DNA from: Nonomuraea sp. NBC_00507
Lineage (GTDB): Bacteria; Actinomycetota; Actinomycetes; Streptosporangiales; Streptosporangiaceae
Assembly: GCF_036013525.1 (NCBI RefSeq)
Contig: NZ_CP107853.1
Location: forward strand, 8,928,001 to 8,992,000
Length of the DNA: 64,000 nt
Direction: 5' to 3'
The notes beneath the pieces are model-generated. The model saw nothing but the letters and a program-made list of their open reading frames with translations, was not told where the DNA came from and did no database searches. The position numbers and the translations under genes were made by a program. Below are positions 40,475 to 48,714 of the stretch, piece by piece (the stretch's first letter is position 1; every line of letters starts with the position of its first letter).

Positions 40475-41136
40475 TCTCGGTGCTGGTGGTCGAGGACGAG
40501 GAGATCACCGCCGAGGCCAACCGCATCTACGTCGAGCGGGTGCCCGGCTTCGAGGTGGCCGGGGTGGCCCGCTCCGGCGGCGAGGCGCTGCGTTTCCTGC
40601 GCAAGAGGCCCGTGGACCTGATCCTGCTCGACCTGCACCTGCCGGACATGCACGGTCTGGAGGTGTGCCGGGCCGTGCGCGCGGGAGGCCTCATGTGCGA
40701 CATCATCGCCGTCACCTCCGCCCGCGACCTGGCCGTGGTCCGCTCGGCGGTGTCGCTCGGCATCTCCCAATACCTTCTCAAGCCGTTCACCTTCGCGACA
40801 TTGCTCGAAAAGCTCACCCGTTACGCCCGGTTCAAGGACGAGGCGGGGGTCGCTGTCGGCCAGGGGGACGTGGACCGCGTGCTCGGCACCCTCAGAGGCA
40901 GCTCGGAGCTGCCGAAAGGCATGTCGAAGGACACCCTCGACGCCGTGGCCGCCAAGCTGCGCGAGCGGCCCGAGGGCATGGCGGCGCAAGCCGTGGCCGA
41001 CGCGATAGGAGTGTCCCGTGTGACGGCCCGCCGCTACCTGGAACACCTGGTAGAGCTGGGTGTGGCGGCCCGCATGCCGCAGTACGGCGCAGTGGGCCGG
41101 CCAGAGCTTCTCTACCGGATCCCCATAGAAAGTTAA
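40471..41136 (+). CDS. CitB/DcuR-type response regulator
   Basis: The 221-residue regulator has a receiver domain (VLVVEDEEI, phospho-acceptor in LILLDLHLPDMHG, conserved Lys in YLLKPF) and the C-terminal helix-turn-helix of the CitB/DcuR family (AQAVADAIGVSRVTARRYLEHLVELG). It is translationally coupled to the sensor kinase and would activate the divergent dicarboxylate transporter gene. Confidence 0.92.
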   Translation: MISVLVVEDEEITAEANRIYVERVPGFEVAGVARSGGEALRFLRKRPVDLILLDLHLPDMHGLEVCRAVRAGGLMCDIIAVTSARDLAVVRSAVSLGISQYLLKPFTFATLLEKLTRYARFKDEAGVAVGQGDVDRVLGTLRGSSELPKGMSKDTLDAVAAKLRERPEGMAAQAVADAIGVSRVTARRYLEHLVELGVAARMPQYGAVGRPELLYRIPIES

Positions 41137-41209
41137 TGACGGTGATGCTGGCCGTTCAATCCAGCCCTCTAGCTTCTGGGTGCTATCCGAAGCTTTTGAG
41201 GAGACACCG

Positions 41210-43246
41210 TTGCGAGTCTTGGCCGTTGTTCCCGCCCGCGGAGGTTCAGCGGGCGTACCCCTGAAGAACCTCGCCCTGGTCGGGGGCGTCCCGCTGGTCA
41301 CCCGCGCGGTGCGGGCCTGCGTGCGCGCCGAGCTCGTGGACCAGGTCGTGGTCAGCACCGACCACGCCCAGATCGCCGAGACCGCCCGCGAGGCCGGCGC
41401 GCTCGTCGTCGAGCGTCCCGAGGAGCTCAGCGGCGCGACTGCCTCCAGCGAGTCAGCCGTGCTGCACGCGCTCGACGCTCTCGGCGAGGACCCCGAGGTG
41501 GTCGTGCTCGTACAGTGCACGAGCGCGTTCATCGACCCCGACGATCTGTCGGCCGCCGTGCGCAAGGTGCTCGACGGCGAGGCCGACTCGGTCGTGTCCG
41601 GGCTGCCCACGCACGAGTTCCTCTGGACCGCCACTGGCAGCGGCGTCAACCACGACCCCGCCGTCCGCCAGCGCCGGCAGGACCGCGACCCCGAGTTCCG
41701 CGAGAACGGCGCCTTCTACGTCATGCGCACCTCCGGGCTGCGCGAGCACGGCCACCGCTTCTTCGGCACCATCGCCGTGCAGCCGGTGCCGCCGCAGCAC
41801 GCCATCGAGGTCGACAACCCCGAGGACCTGGAGCTGGTCCGCGCGCTCGCGCCGTTCGTCGACAAGCCCGAGCCCATCGACGTCGACGCCGTCATCACCG
41901 ACTTCGACGGCGTGCACACCGACGACCGCGCTTACGTCGACTCCGACGGCCGCGAGATGGTGCTCGTCAGCCGCTCGGACGGGATGGGCGTGTCGCTGCT
42001 GCGCCGCTCGGGCGTCAAGGTCCTCATCATGTCCACCGAGCACAACCCGGTCGTGGCCGCCCGCGCCCGCAAGCTCGGCGTGCCGGTGCTGCAGGGCCTG
42101 GCCGACAAGCGGACCGTGCTGCGCGACTGGCTGCGCATCGAGGGCCTCGACCCGGCCCGCGTGGCCTATGTCGGCAACGACGTCAACGACCTGGGCCCGA
42201 TGGGCGAGGTCGGCTGGCCCGTCGCCACGCCCGACGCCCACCCGCGGGTGCGCGCCGCCGCCCGGGTGGTGCTGACCACGGCCGGCGGCTCCGGCGCGGT
42301 GCGCGAGCTGTGCGACCGCGTCGTGGCCGCCCGCCCCGAGGTGCCGGTGGTCGAGGTCAAGGAACGGCCCCGGCTCGGCCCGGTGGCGATCGGGGATGTG
42401 CTGGTCGGCGACGGCGAGCCCGTCTACGTCATCGGTGAGATCGGCATCAACCACAACGGCGACCTCGACATCGCCCGCCGGCTCATCGACGTGGCCGCCG
42501 ACGCCGGCTGCCAGGCGGTCAAGTTCCAGAAGCGCACCCCCGCGATCTGCGTGCCCGAGGAGCAGAAGGGCCAGATCAGGCAGACGCCGTGGGGCGAGAT
42601 GACGTATCTGGAGTACAAGGAGCGGACCGAGTTCGGCCGCGACGAATACCGGCAGATCGCGAAATACTGCGACGAGCGTGGCGTGCACTGGTTCGCCTCG
42701 CCGTGGGACGTGCCGTCCATCGAGTTCCTGGAGGACATGGACGTCCTGACGCACAAGGTGGCCTCGGCCAGCGTGGCCGACCACGAGCTGCTGCGGGCCC
42801 TGGCGGCCACCGGCAAGCCGATCATCCTGTCGACCGGGATGTCCACGCTGTCGGAGATCGACGCGGCCGTGGAGATCCTCGGGACCGATAGGCTGATCAT
42901 GATGCACGCGACGTCCACCTACCCCCTGCCGCCGGAGGAAGCCAACCTGCGCACGATCACCACGCTCAAGGAGCGCTACGGCGTCCCCGTCGGCTACTCC
43001 GGTCACGAGCGCGGCCTGCAGATCTCGCTGGCCGCCGTCACGCTCGGCGCCGTGTGCGTGGAGCGGCACATCACGCTCGACCGGACGATGTGGGGCTCCG
43101 ACCACGCGGCCTCGCTGGAGCCGTCCGGGCTCGAGCACCTCGTGCGTGACATCCGGATCATCGAGCAGGCCATGGGCGACGGCGTCAAGCGCGTCTTCCC
43201 CGGCGAGGAGGCCCCGAAGGCCCGCCTTCGCCGGGTGACCGTCTGA
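41210..43246 (+). CDS. Trifunctional nonulosonic acid enzyme: CMP-transferase / HAD phosphatase / NeuB synthase
   Basis: The 678-residue protein joins three steps. Residues 1 to about 215 are an N-acylneuraminate cytidylyltransferase (VVPARGGSAGVPLKN; the usual Lys of GGSKG is Ala). Residues about 225-385 are a KdsC-like HAD phosphatase with D231 and D233 in DFDGVHTDD, and GNDVND. From about residue 405 comes a NeuB-type PEP-condensing synthase (GEIGINHNGD, VKFQKR, LSTGMS, GYSGHE). The C-terminal SAF domain normal in NeuB is absent. TTG 41210 is chosen because GAGGAG lies six bases upstream. A phosphatase between synthase and CMP-transferase suggests a Kdn-9-phosphate or similar route. Confidence 0.88.
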   Translation: MRVLAVVPARGGSAGVPLKNLALVGGVPLVTRAVRACVRAELVDQVVVSTDHAQIAETAREAGALVVERPEELSGATASSESAVLHALDALGEDPEVVVLVQCTSAFIDPDDLSAAVRKVLDGEADSVVSGLPTHEFLWTATGSGVNHDPAVRQRRQDRDPEFRENGAFYVMRTSGLREHGHRFFGTIAVQPVPPQHAIEVDNPEDLELVRALAPFVDKPEPIDVDAVITDFDGVHTDDRAYVDSDGREMVLVSRSDGMGVSLLRRSGVKVLIMSTEHNPVVAARARKLGVPVLQGLADKRTVLRDWLRIEGLDPARVAYVGNDVNDLGPMGEVGWPVATPDAHPRVRAAARVVLTTAGGSGAVRELCDRVVAARPEVPVVEVKERPRLGPVAIGDVLVGDGEPVYVIGEIGINHNGDLDIARRLIDVAADAGCQAVKFQKRTPAICVPEEQKGQIRQTPWGEMTYLEYKERTEFGRDEYRQIAKYCDERGVHWFASPWDVPSIEFLEDMDVLTHKVASASVADHELLRALAATGKPIILSTGMSTLSEIDAAVEILGTDRLIMMHATSTYPLPPEEANLRTITTLKERYGVPVGYSGHERGLQISLAAVTLGAVCVERHITLDRTMWGSDHAASLEPSGLEHLVRDIRIIEQAMGDGVKRVFPGEEAPKARLRRVTV

Positions 43247-43272
43247 CCGTCACCACCAGGAAGAACAAACCA

Positions 43273-44256
43273 TTGATCACGCTCTCGGTCGTCGTGCCGA
43301 TTCGAGACGGCGAGCGTTTCATCGCCGACGCGCTCACCTCGCTCTGCCGTAACGCTCGGCACGACTTCGAGTTCATCGTCGTCAACGACGGGTCCGTAGA
43401 CGCCACCGGGGACATCATCGACGACTTCCGCGCCGATCTCCCCGGGCTGACCGTACTGCGCAATCCCGCGCCGGTAGGGCTCGCCGACGCCCGCAACACG
43501 GGCCTGTCGGCGGCCTCCGGCCGGTACGTGACGTACATGGACGGCGACGACTGGCTCGCCCCCGGCTACCTGGCACGGCTCGTCGAGGCCATCGACGGGC
43601 TCGGCTGCGACTTCGTGCGCGCCGACCACGTGCAGGTCGAGGGCCGAAAGCGGGTCGTGCACCGTGCCCCTCTGGCGCGGAGGGGCACGGTGCTCAACCC
43701 TCGCGAGGCGATCCTGCCCGCGAACGTGCGGACGATGGTCGACTACCCCTACGCCTGGGCCGGGGTCTACCGGCGCTCGCTGGGTGACCTGCTGCACTTC
43801 CCCGGCTCCCTGCACACCGCCGAGGACCGGCCGTGGATCTGGCGGCTGCATCGGGAGGCCGCCTCGTTCGCCGTGGTGTCGCTGGCCGGGGTGTTCTACC
43901 GGCGCATGGTGTCGGGGTCGCTGACCCAGGTCGGCGACGAGCGCCAGCTGCATTTCTTCGACGCCTTCGAGCTGGTGTTCAAGGATCTGGAGCCGGAGTT
44001 CATGCCCAAGGCGGCACGGAACTTCTGTGCGCTGCTTGCCCACCATCTGGAGATCGCCGATCGGTTCACGCCCACGCTGCGCGCCCGCTTCGAGGAGCGG
44101 GGCGCGCAGATGGTGCGCTCGCTGCCGCCGGAGATCGTGTCCGAGGCGGTGTCGCGCATGTCCGTCGAGCGCGAGGCCACACTGCGGGCCCTGGTGCCCG
44201 ACCTGCCACCCAGTCCGCACGTCCGGGTCCGCCGCGACCGGGAGGAGACATCGTGA
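43273..44256 (+). CDS. GT2 family glycosyltransferase
   Basis: A 327-residue GT-A glycosyltransferase: SVVVPIRDGERFIADAL at the N-terminus, VVNDGSVDAT nucleotide-binding loop, and the metal-binding MDGDDW (DxD). The C-terminus is helical with no membrane segment. The start is a TTG 26 bp after the trifunctional enzyme, with AGGAAG upstream; its stop overlaps the next gene (GTGA). It probably adds a sugar residue in the nonulosonic acid polymer. Confidence 0.87.
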   Translation: MITLSVVVPIRDGERFIADALTSLCRNARHDFEFIVVNDGSVDATGDIIDDFRADLPGLTVLRNPAPVGLADARNTGLSAASGRYVTYMDGDDWLAPGYLARLVEAIDGLGCDFVRADHVQVEGRKRVVHRAPLARRGTVLNPREAILPANVRTMVDYPYAWAGVYRRSLGDLLHFPGSLHTAEDRPWIWRLHREAASFAVVSLAGVFYRRMVSGSLTQVGDERQLHFFDAFELVFKDLEPEFMPKAARNFCALLAHHLEIADRFTPTLRARFEERGAQMVRSLPPEIVSEAVSRMSVEREATLRALVPDLPPSPHVRVRRDREETS

Positions 44257-45488
44257 AGGTCTTCTACGCCTCGACGTTGTTCGGGGCGATGTCGCTGGCC
44301 GCCGCGATCGACGACGGCCGGTTCGGCGACGGGCGCCGCGTCCTCGTCGTGTCCAACAACGCCGCCATCCCCGAGGTGTCGACGCCGCTGGACAAGACGC
44401 CCGGCTTCGCGGTGCTCCGCTCGCGCTTCGACGAGGTGCACTCCTGGAACGACCTCATCGCGCCGCTGCACCCGTCGGACTGGAAGGCACGCGTCATCGA
44501 GGTGCCGATGATGGAGCGCCTCATCCGCTCCCACTGGGGGCTGGACGGGGTCGAGGAGCTGGTGGTCGAGTCGATCGCGGTGCCGCCCGCACGGACGATC
44601 GCCGGGTTGGTGCGCGACTGCCCGATCACGGTCTACTCCGACGGGCTGATGAGCTACGGCCCGACCCGCGACCCGCTGCCCGCCGAGATCTTCCGCCGCA
44701 TCGAACGGCTGCTGCACCTGGACCTGGTGCCCGGCCTGACACCACTGCTGCTCAGCGAGTACGGCGTGGCGCCCGAGATCCTGCCCGCCGAACGCTTCCT
44801 GGCGATCGTGCGGGAGGTCACCTCCACCGCCCCCGACATGCTGGCCGGGCAGGCCGTCATCCTCGGCCAATACCTGTCGGCCCTGGAGATCGTCACGCCG
44901 GAGGAGGAGGCGGCGCTGCACGAGACGATGCTCAAGGCGCTGGCCGCCCGCGGCTACACCAACATCGTGTTCAAGCCGCACCCGGCCGCCGGGCGCCGGC
45001 ACGCCCAGCTGATGCGGGCCGCGGCCGAGCCCTTGGGGGTGCGGCTGTCGGTGCCCGGGGAGAGCGTCCCGGCCGAGGTGTGCTTCGCCGCGCTCCGGCC
45101 CGAGCTGGTCGTCGGCTGCTTCTCCACCGGGCTGGTGACGGCGCAACGTTACTTCGGACTGTCCGTGGCCTCCTACGGCACGGAGCTCGTGCTGGACCGG
45201 CTGGCGCCGTACGAGAACAGCAACCGGATCCCGGTCACGATCGTGGACGCGCTGCTGCCGCGGCTGTCGGCCGAAGGCCACATCGACCAGCCCCCGGCCG
45301 TGGACCTGCCGGCGCTGGTGCGCGCGGTCGGCTACTGCATGCAGGCCGAGGCCTACCCCGACCTGCGGCCTGCGGGCATCGAGTTCGACGCCCGCTACTT
45401 CAAGCGCAAGCGTCTGGAGACGCTGGGCTTCGTGGCCAAGCCCAGCACACTCACCCGGCTGCGGCGGAAGATCCGATCCGCGATCTGA
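44253..45488 (+). CDS. Polysialyltransferase-like protein
   Basis: A 411-residue protein resembling bacterial alpha-2,8-polysialyltransferases (GT-B fold). Supporting segments are VFYASTLFGAMSLAAAID near the start, the central LLLSEYGVAP, NIVFKPHPAAGRRHAQLM with the KPHP motif, and VVGCFSTGLVTAQRYFGL, the latter two typical of CMP-sialic acid-using polymer transferases. The GTG at 44253 overlaps the upstream stop and has GGAGGAG before it. In the operon with the CMP-nonulosonate enzyme it likely polymerises that sugar. A strong hairpin follows its stop. Confidence 0.78.
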   Translation: MKVFYASTLFGAMSLAAAIDDGRFGDGRRVLVVSNNAAIPEVSTPLDKTPGFAVLRSRFDEVHSWNDLIAPLHPSDWKARVIEVPMMERLIRSHWGLDGVEELVVESIAVPPARTIAGLVRDCPITVYSDGLMSYGPTRDPLPAEIFRRIERLLHLDLVPGLTPLLLSEYGVAPEILPAERFLAIVREVTSTAPDMLAGQAVILGQYLSALEIVTPEEEAALHETMLKALAARGYTNIVFKPHPAAGRRHAQLMRAAAEPLGVRLSVPGESVPAEVCFAALRPELVVGCFSTGLVTAQRYFGLSVASYGTELVLDRLAPYENSNRIPVTIVDALLPRLSAEGHIDQPPAVDLPALVRAVGYCMQAEAYPDLRPAGIEFDARYFKRKRLETLGFVAKPSTLTRLRRKIRSAI

Positions 45489-45502
45489 TCGCCCGGCATC
45501 AC

Positions 45503-45527
45503 GGCCCCCGGCTCTCTGCCGGGGGCC
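45503..45527. terminator. Perfect 10-bp hairpin terminator
   Basis: GGCCCCCGGC and GCCGGGGGCC flank the loop TCTCT, 15 bp after the polysialyltransferase-like stop. There is no T-run, which is common for actinobacterial terminators. It lies between convergent operons and may serve both. Confidence 0.75.
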
Positions 45528-45608
45528 TCGACGTATGCGTCCGCTTTTCAGCGCCCGGCCATCGGCGCGATTCGCGGCATCGTCGCGCTCACCGCCCCGC
45601 GCGGCGGC

Positions 45609-45665
45609 AAGGAGCGGCGGCGAGGGGCCGGGGGTCAGGCGAAGGAGCGGCGGCGAGGGGCCGGG
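45609..45665 (+). repeat. Near-tandem 24-bp repeat, 33-bp period
   Basis: AAGGAGCGGCGGCGAGGGGCCGGG, as two runs at 45609-45632 and 45642-45665, each followed by TCAGG. In the second copy that TCA is the minus-strand stop codon of the next gene, so the duplication includes the gene end. The 121 bp between this and the terminator hold nothing else recognisable. Confidence 0.8.
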
Positions 45666-46832
45666 TCAGGTGAGGGCGCGCAGGTAGCGGCGCATGCGCC
45701 GCTTGGCCTTGTAGCCGGCCCGCAGCATCGTGGGCGGCACCTCCACCCGCAGCCTGGCCCGCCGCCGCGCCGCCGCGAACTCGGGCCCGTCGAGCAGCGA
45801 CTTGGCAGGCACCCGCGGCCGGGAGATGACCAGCCCGGTCAGCAGCCCCGCCCAGTCGTTGCGCTCCACCGGATGGAAGTAGTTGGCCGCGCACCAGGCC
45901 GCCGACGCCGTGCGGAAGTCGCCCGCCGCCAGCTCATCGAGGGTCCCCAGCAGGTCGCTGCCCTCGAACACCAGGTTGATCATCTCGGCGCTGACGCCGA
46001 AGTCGCGCAGCACCAGCAACGGCACGTCCAGCGCGATGGCCTCCAGCGCCGCCGTCGAGCTGACCGTGACGAATCCGGCGGCCCGCATCAGCTGATCGTG
46101 CATCGACCCGGCCTCGAACACCAGCCGCCCCGGCTCGCCCATCTCCCGCCACAGCCGCTGGTAGTGGTGACGCTCGTTGTGCGTCTGCCGCTCGTCCTCC
46201 AGCGCCCGCAGCTTGACCACCACGTCCAGGTCGGGCCGCAGCCGCGCCAGCTCGGCCAGCGCCACCAGGATCCGCTCGCGCTCCTCGCGCTCGCGCGGCA
46301 CCTTGGCCTGGGTGGCGAACACCACCCGGTTGCCCCCCTGGGCGGCCGCCTTGGACCGCAGGAACGGCAGCCGGGCCAGGCCCACCGCCCCTCCCCCGCC
46401 GAGCCGGCGGGCGATCTCGCCGAACTCGGCCACCTCCCGCTCACTGTGCACCACGAACAGGTCACACCCGCTGCGGAACTGCCACGCCTTGTCGGTCGCC
46501 GGCACCGAGATGCCCGGCAGTCCGCTGACGAACACCGGCCGCGGCCTCAGGTCCGCGAGCACCTCGGCCACCAACACGTCCACGACCGGTCCCGTGCAGG
46601 CCACGAGGATCACGTCGGGCCGGATGCGCTCGGCCGCCCGGCGCACCGACCGGGCCGACATCACCGCGGGCGCCTCCCGCTCGCCCACGGCCGCGGCGAT
46701 CTGCTCGGGCGAGGGCGCGATCGGCGTGCGGACCACCACCAGGTCCGTCACGCAACCCTCGGGCAGATCGGCGAGCAGGCAGGCCGCCCACTTCAGGTAC
46801 GAGTCGGAGTCGGCGACCGCCAACACTTTCAA
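45666..46832 (-). CDS. GT-B glycosyltransferase-like protein (DUF6716-like)
   Basis: The 388-residue protein looks like a GT-B glycosyltransferase of the DUF6716 type found beside nonulosonic acid genes. Segments include VLAVADSDSYLKWAACLLADL at the N-terminus, SGLPGISVPATDKAW, NRVVFATQAKVP and a late AGFVTVSSTAALEAIALDVPLLVL that resembles a nucleotide-sugar site. The start is TTG 46832, overlapping the upstream stop (TTGA) and preceded by GGAG; a longer frame exists upstream but would overlap that gene by 58 bp. C-terminus is Arg/Lys-rich. Substrate unknown. Confidence 0.72.
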   Translation of the reverse strand: MKVLAVADSDSYLKWAACLLADLPEGCVTDLVVVRTPIAPSPEQIAAAVGEREAPAVMSARSVRRAAERIRPDVILVACTGPVVDVLVAEVLADLRPRPVFVSGLPGISVPATDKAWQFRSGCDLFVVHSEREVAEFGEIARRLGGGGAVGLARLPFLRSKAAAQGGNRVVFATQAKVPREREERERILVALAELARLRPDLDVVVKLRALEDERQTHNERHHYQRLWREMGEPGRLVFEAGSMHDQLMRAAGFVTVSSTAALEAIALDVPLLVLRDFGVSAEMINLVFEGSDLLGTLDELAAGDFRTASAAWCAANYFHPVERNDWAGLLTGLVISRPRVPAKSLLDGPEFAAARRRARLRVEVPPTMLRAGYKAKRRMRRYLRALT

Positions 46833-47809
46833 CCGGACACTCCAGTCAGATGCGAGCGAAGGGCGGGAGCCGCCCTGCTGGTCCACCAGTCTTCGGGAAC
46901 GTCCACGGGCTCGACGGCGACGCCGCGCGGGCTCAGCAGCACCCGCAGCGAGGTGATCGCGGTCGACGGGAGGCTGAGCACGCGCTGGCCGGAGTCCAGG
47001 CCGCGCAGGGTCAGCTCGGCGGGCGCGCCGGCGTCGTGGACGGTGATCCCGGGGCGCTCCCGGATCAGCGCCACGTCCACGGGGTCCTCGCGGCGGTGCG
47101 GGTAGTAGGCGACCGGCTCCTGCGAGGCCAGGTCCGTCAGCCAGCGCAGGTAGCGGTCGCGGTGGACCAGGCCGTTCCTGACGAGCGAGGTGCCGAGGAC
47201 GACGGTGCGCTCGGCGGGGCCCTCGGCGCTGGGCGGCTGGGCACGCAGCCAGGCGAAGTCGTGGCGGACCAGGTCGACGCCGGCGCGGCGTACGCCGTCC
47301 TCCAGGTCCTTGTCCACGTCGAGCGCGGTGAAGACGGAGACCTTGCTCAGCCGCAGCCGCAGCGCGGCCGCCAGGCCGAGCACGGCGCGCAGCTTGGTGG
47401 GCTGCGCGCGGGCCCGCAGCAGCGGCCGGCGAGGCCCCGCGGCCAGCAGCTCCAGCAGCCGGATCGTGGCCAGCCCGTCGTCGACGATGACGATGCGGCC
47501 CGGGTTGGAGATCAGCCAGCGCAGCTGCACCTTGCCGGAGAAGGCGTCACCCACGGCCTGCACACGCCGCGGCATCTGCTCGCGCGGCTCGGCCAGCTCC
47601 AGGCCCTCGGGCAACCCGAGCCTGCGCAGCTCCCTGCGCGTGGCCTTCAGTGGCCGCAGGCCCGCTCGCGGCACGACGGCCGTCGTGGGCCCGAGGAGCC
47701 CGGCGTGGTGAGCCTCGACGGCGCACAGCATCTGGAGCGGGGACTCCACCCAGGCCGACGCCTGTTCGACCACTCGTTCGCCCTCCCCGCCGGGTGATGG
47801 CCCGTTCAT
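46829..47809 (-). CDS. Predicted glycosyltransferase-like protein of the nonulosonate locus
   Basis: A 326-residue soluble protein. The N-terminal AWVESPLQMLCAVEAHHAG resembles the opening of bacterial sialyltransferase-like families (ESPLQ motif), followed by VIVDDGLATIRLLELL and VVLGTSLVRNG, which would be the nucleotide- and acceptor-binding halves of a GT-B fold. ATG 47809 follows GGAG. The next gene overlaps its stop, so the two are one operon convergent with the polysialyltransferase-like operon. The family assignment is tentative. Confidence 0.6.
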   Translation of the reverse strand: MNGPSPGGEGERVVEQASAWVESPLQMLCAVEAHHAGLLGPTTAVVPRAGLRPLKATRRELRRLGLPEGLELAEPREQMPRRVQAVGDAFSGKVQLRWLISNPGRIVIVDDGLATIRLLELLAAGPRRPLLRARAQPTKLRAVLGLAAALRLRLSKVSVFTALDVDKDLEDGVRRAGVDLVRHDFAWLRAQPPSAEGPAERTVVLGTSLVRNGLVHRDRYLRWLTDLASQEPVAYYPHRREDPVDVALIRERPGITVHDAGAPAELTLRGLDSGQRVLSLPSTAITSLRVLLSPRGVAVEPVDVPEDWWTSRAAPALRSHLTGVSG

Positions 47810-47872
47810 GACCGCTCCAAGTTAGCCTTGTCGCCTTAAGCCGCCTGGAACGGAACGTGAACAATGGAGGGT

Positions 47873-48694
47873 ATGAACTCGCTCATGCTCAACACCGACG
47901 GCGTGCAGATCCCGCAGCTCGGGTTCGGCGTCTGGCAGATTCCCGGCGGCGAGGCCGAGCAAACCGTGCGGATCGCTCTGGAGGCCGGCTACCGGCACAT
48001 CGACACCGCCTCCGCGTACGGCAATGAGGAGGGCGTGGGCCGGGCCGTGCGCAGCGCCAAGCGCCCCCGCCATAAGCTGTTCGTCACCACCAAGCTGTGG
48101 AACGCCGACCACGGCCGCGCCGAGCAGGCCTTCGATGAGAGCCTGGCCAGGCTGGGCCTCGACTACGTCGATCTTTTCCTCATCCACTGGCCTGTCCCGA
48201 AGCAGGACAAGTACGTGCAGGCGTGGAAGGCCCTCGAAAAGATCTACCGTGACGGGCGGGCCAAGGCCATCGGCACCTCCAACTTCACCGTCAAGACCCT
48301 CACCCGGCTGATGGACGAGACCGACATCACGCCGTCCATCAACCAGATCGAGCTCCACCCCTACCTGCAACAGCGCGAGATGCGGGCCTTCCACGAGGCC
48401 AACGGCATCCTGACCGAGGCGTGGAGCCCACTGGGCCAGGGCCAGGGCCTGCTCGACGACCCGGCACTGAGCGTGCTGTCCGGCAAGTACGGCAAGACGC
48501 CCGCCCAGATCGTGCTGCGCTGGCACCTGCAGCTCGGCAACGTCGTCATCCCCAAGTCCGCCACCCCGTCGCGGATCCGCGAGAACATCGACGTGTTCGA
48601 CTTCATCCTCGACGCCGAGGACATGGCCGCGATCGGCGCCATGAACAGGAACAAGCGCATCGGACCCGACCCCGACACCTTCAACATGACCTGA
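47873..48694 (+). CDS. Aldo/keto reductase
   Basis: A 273-residue NADPH-dependent aldo/keto reductase of the 2,5-diketo-gluconate reductase type. The TIM-barrel signatures are IPQLGFGVWQI, GYRHIDTASAYGNEEGVG with the tetrad Asp and Tyr, VTTKLW with Lys, FLIHWP with His, and the cofactor end VVIPKSATPSRIREN. ATG at 47864 or 47873 is possible; the site GGAGGG lies between them. It is divergent from the glycosyltransferase operon. Likely housekeeping carbonyl reduction. Confidence 0.92.
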   Translation: MNSLMLNTDGVQIPQLGFGVWQIPGGEAEQTVRIALEAGYRHIDTASAYGNEEGVGRAVRSAKRPRHKLFVTTKLWNADHGRAEQAFDESLARLGLDYVDLFLIHWPVPKQDKYVQAWKALEKIYRDGRAKAIGTSNFTVKTLTRLMDETDITPSINQIELHPYLQQREMRAFHEANGILTEAWSPLGQGQGLLDDPALSVLSGKYGKTPAQIVLRWHLQLGNVVIPKSATPSRIRENIDVFDFILDAEDMAAIGAMNRNKRIGPDPDTFNMT

Positions 48695-48700
48695 TACGTC

Positions 48701-48706
48701 TACGAT
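48701..48706 (+). promoter_or_regulatory. Candidate -10 box of a leaderless transcript
   Basis: TACGAT lies eight bases before the GTG of the Gfo/Idh gene, where no ribosome site is seen. The spacing is that of a leaderless mRNA. The -35 is poor. Confidence 0.3.
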
Positions 48707-48714
48707 CTCCCCTT

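Noticed and set aside
41171..41194. AGCTTC...GAAGCT inverted repeat before the trifunctional enzyme as a terminator
   Set aside because: Stem is only six base pairs with a 12-base loop and lies directly against the ribosome site; too weak to call.
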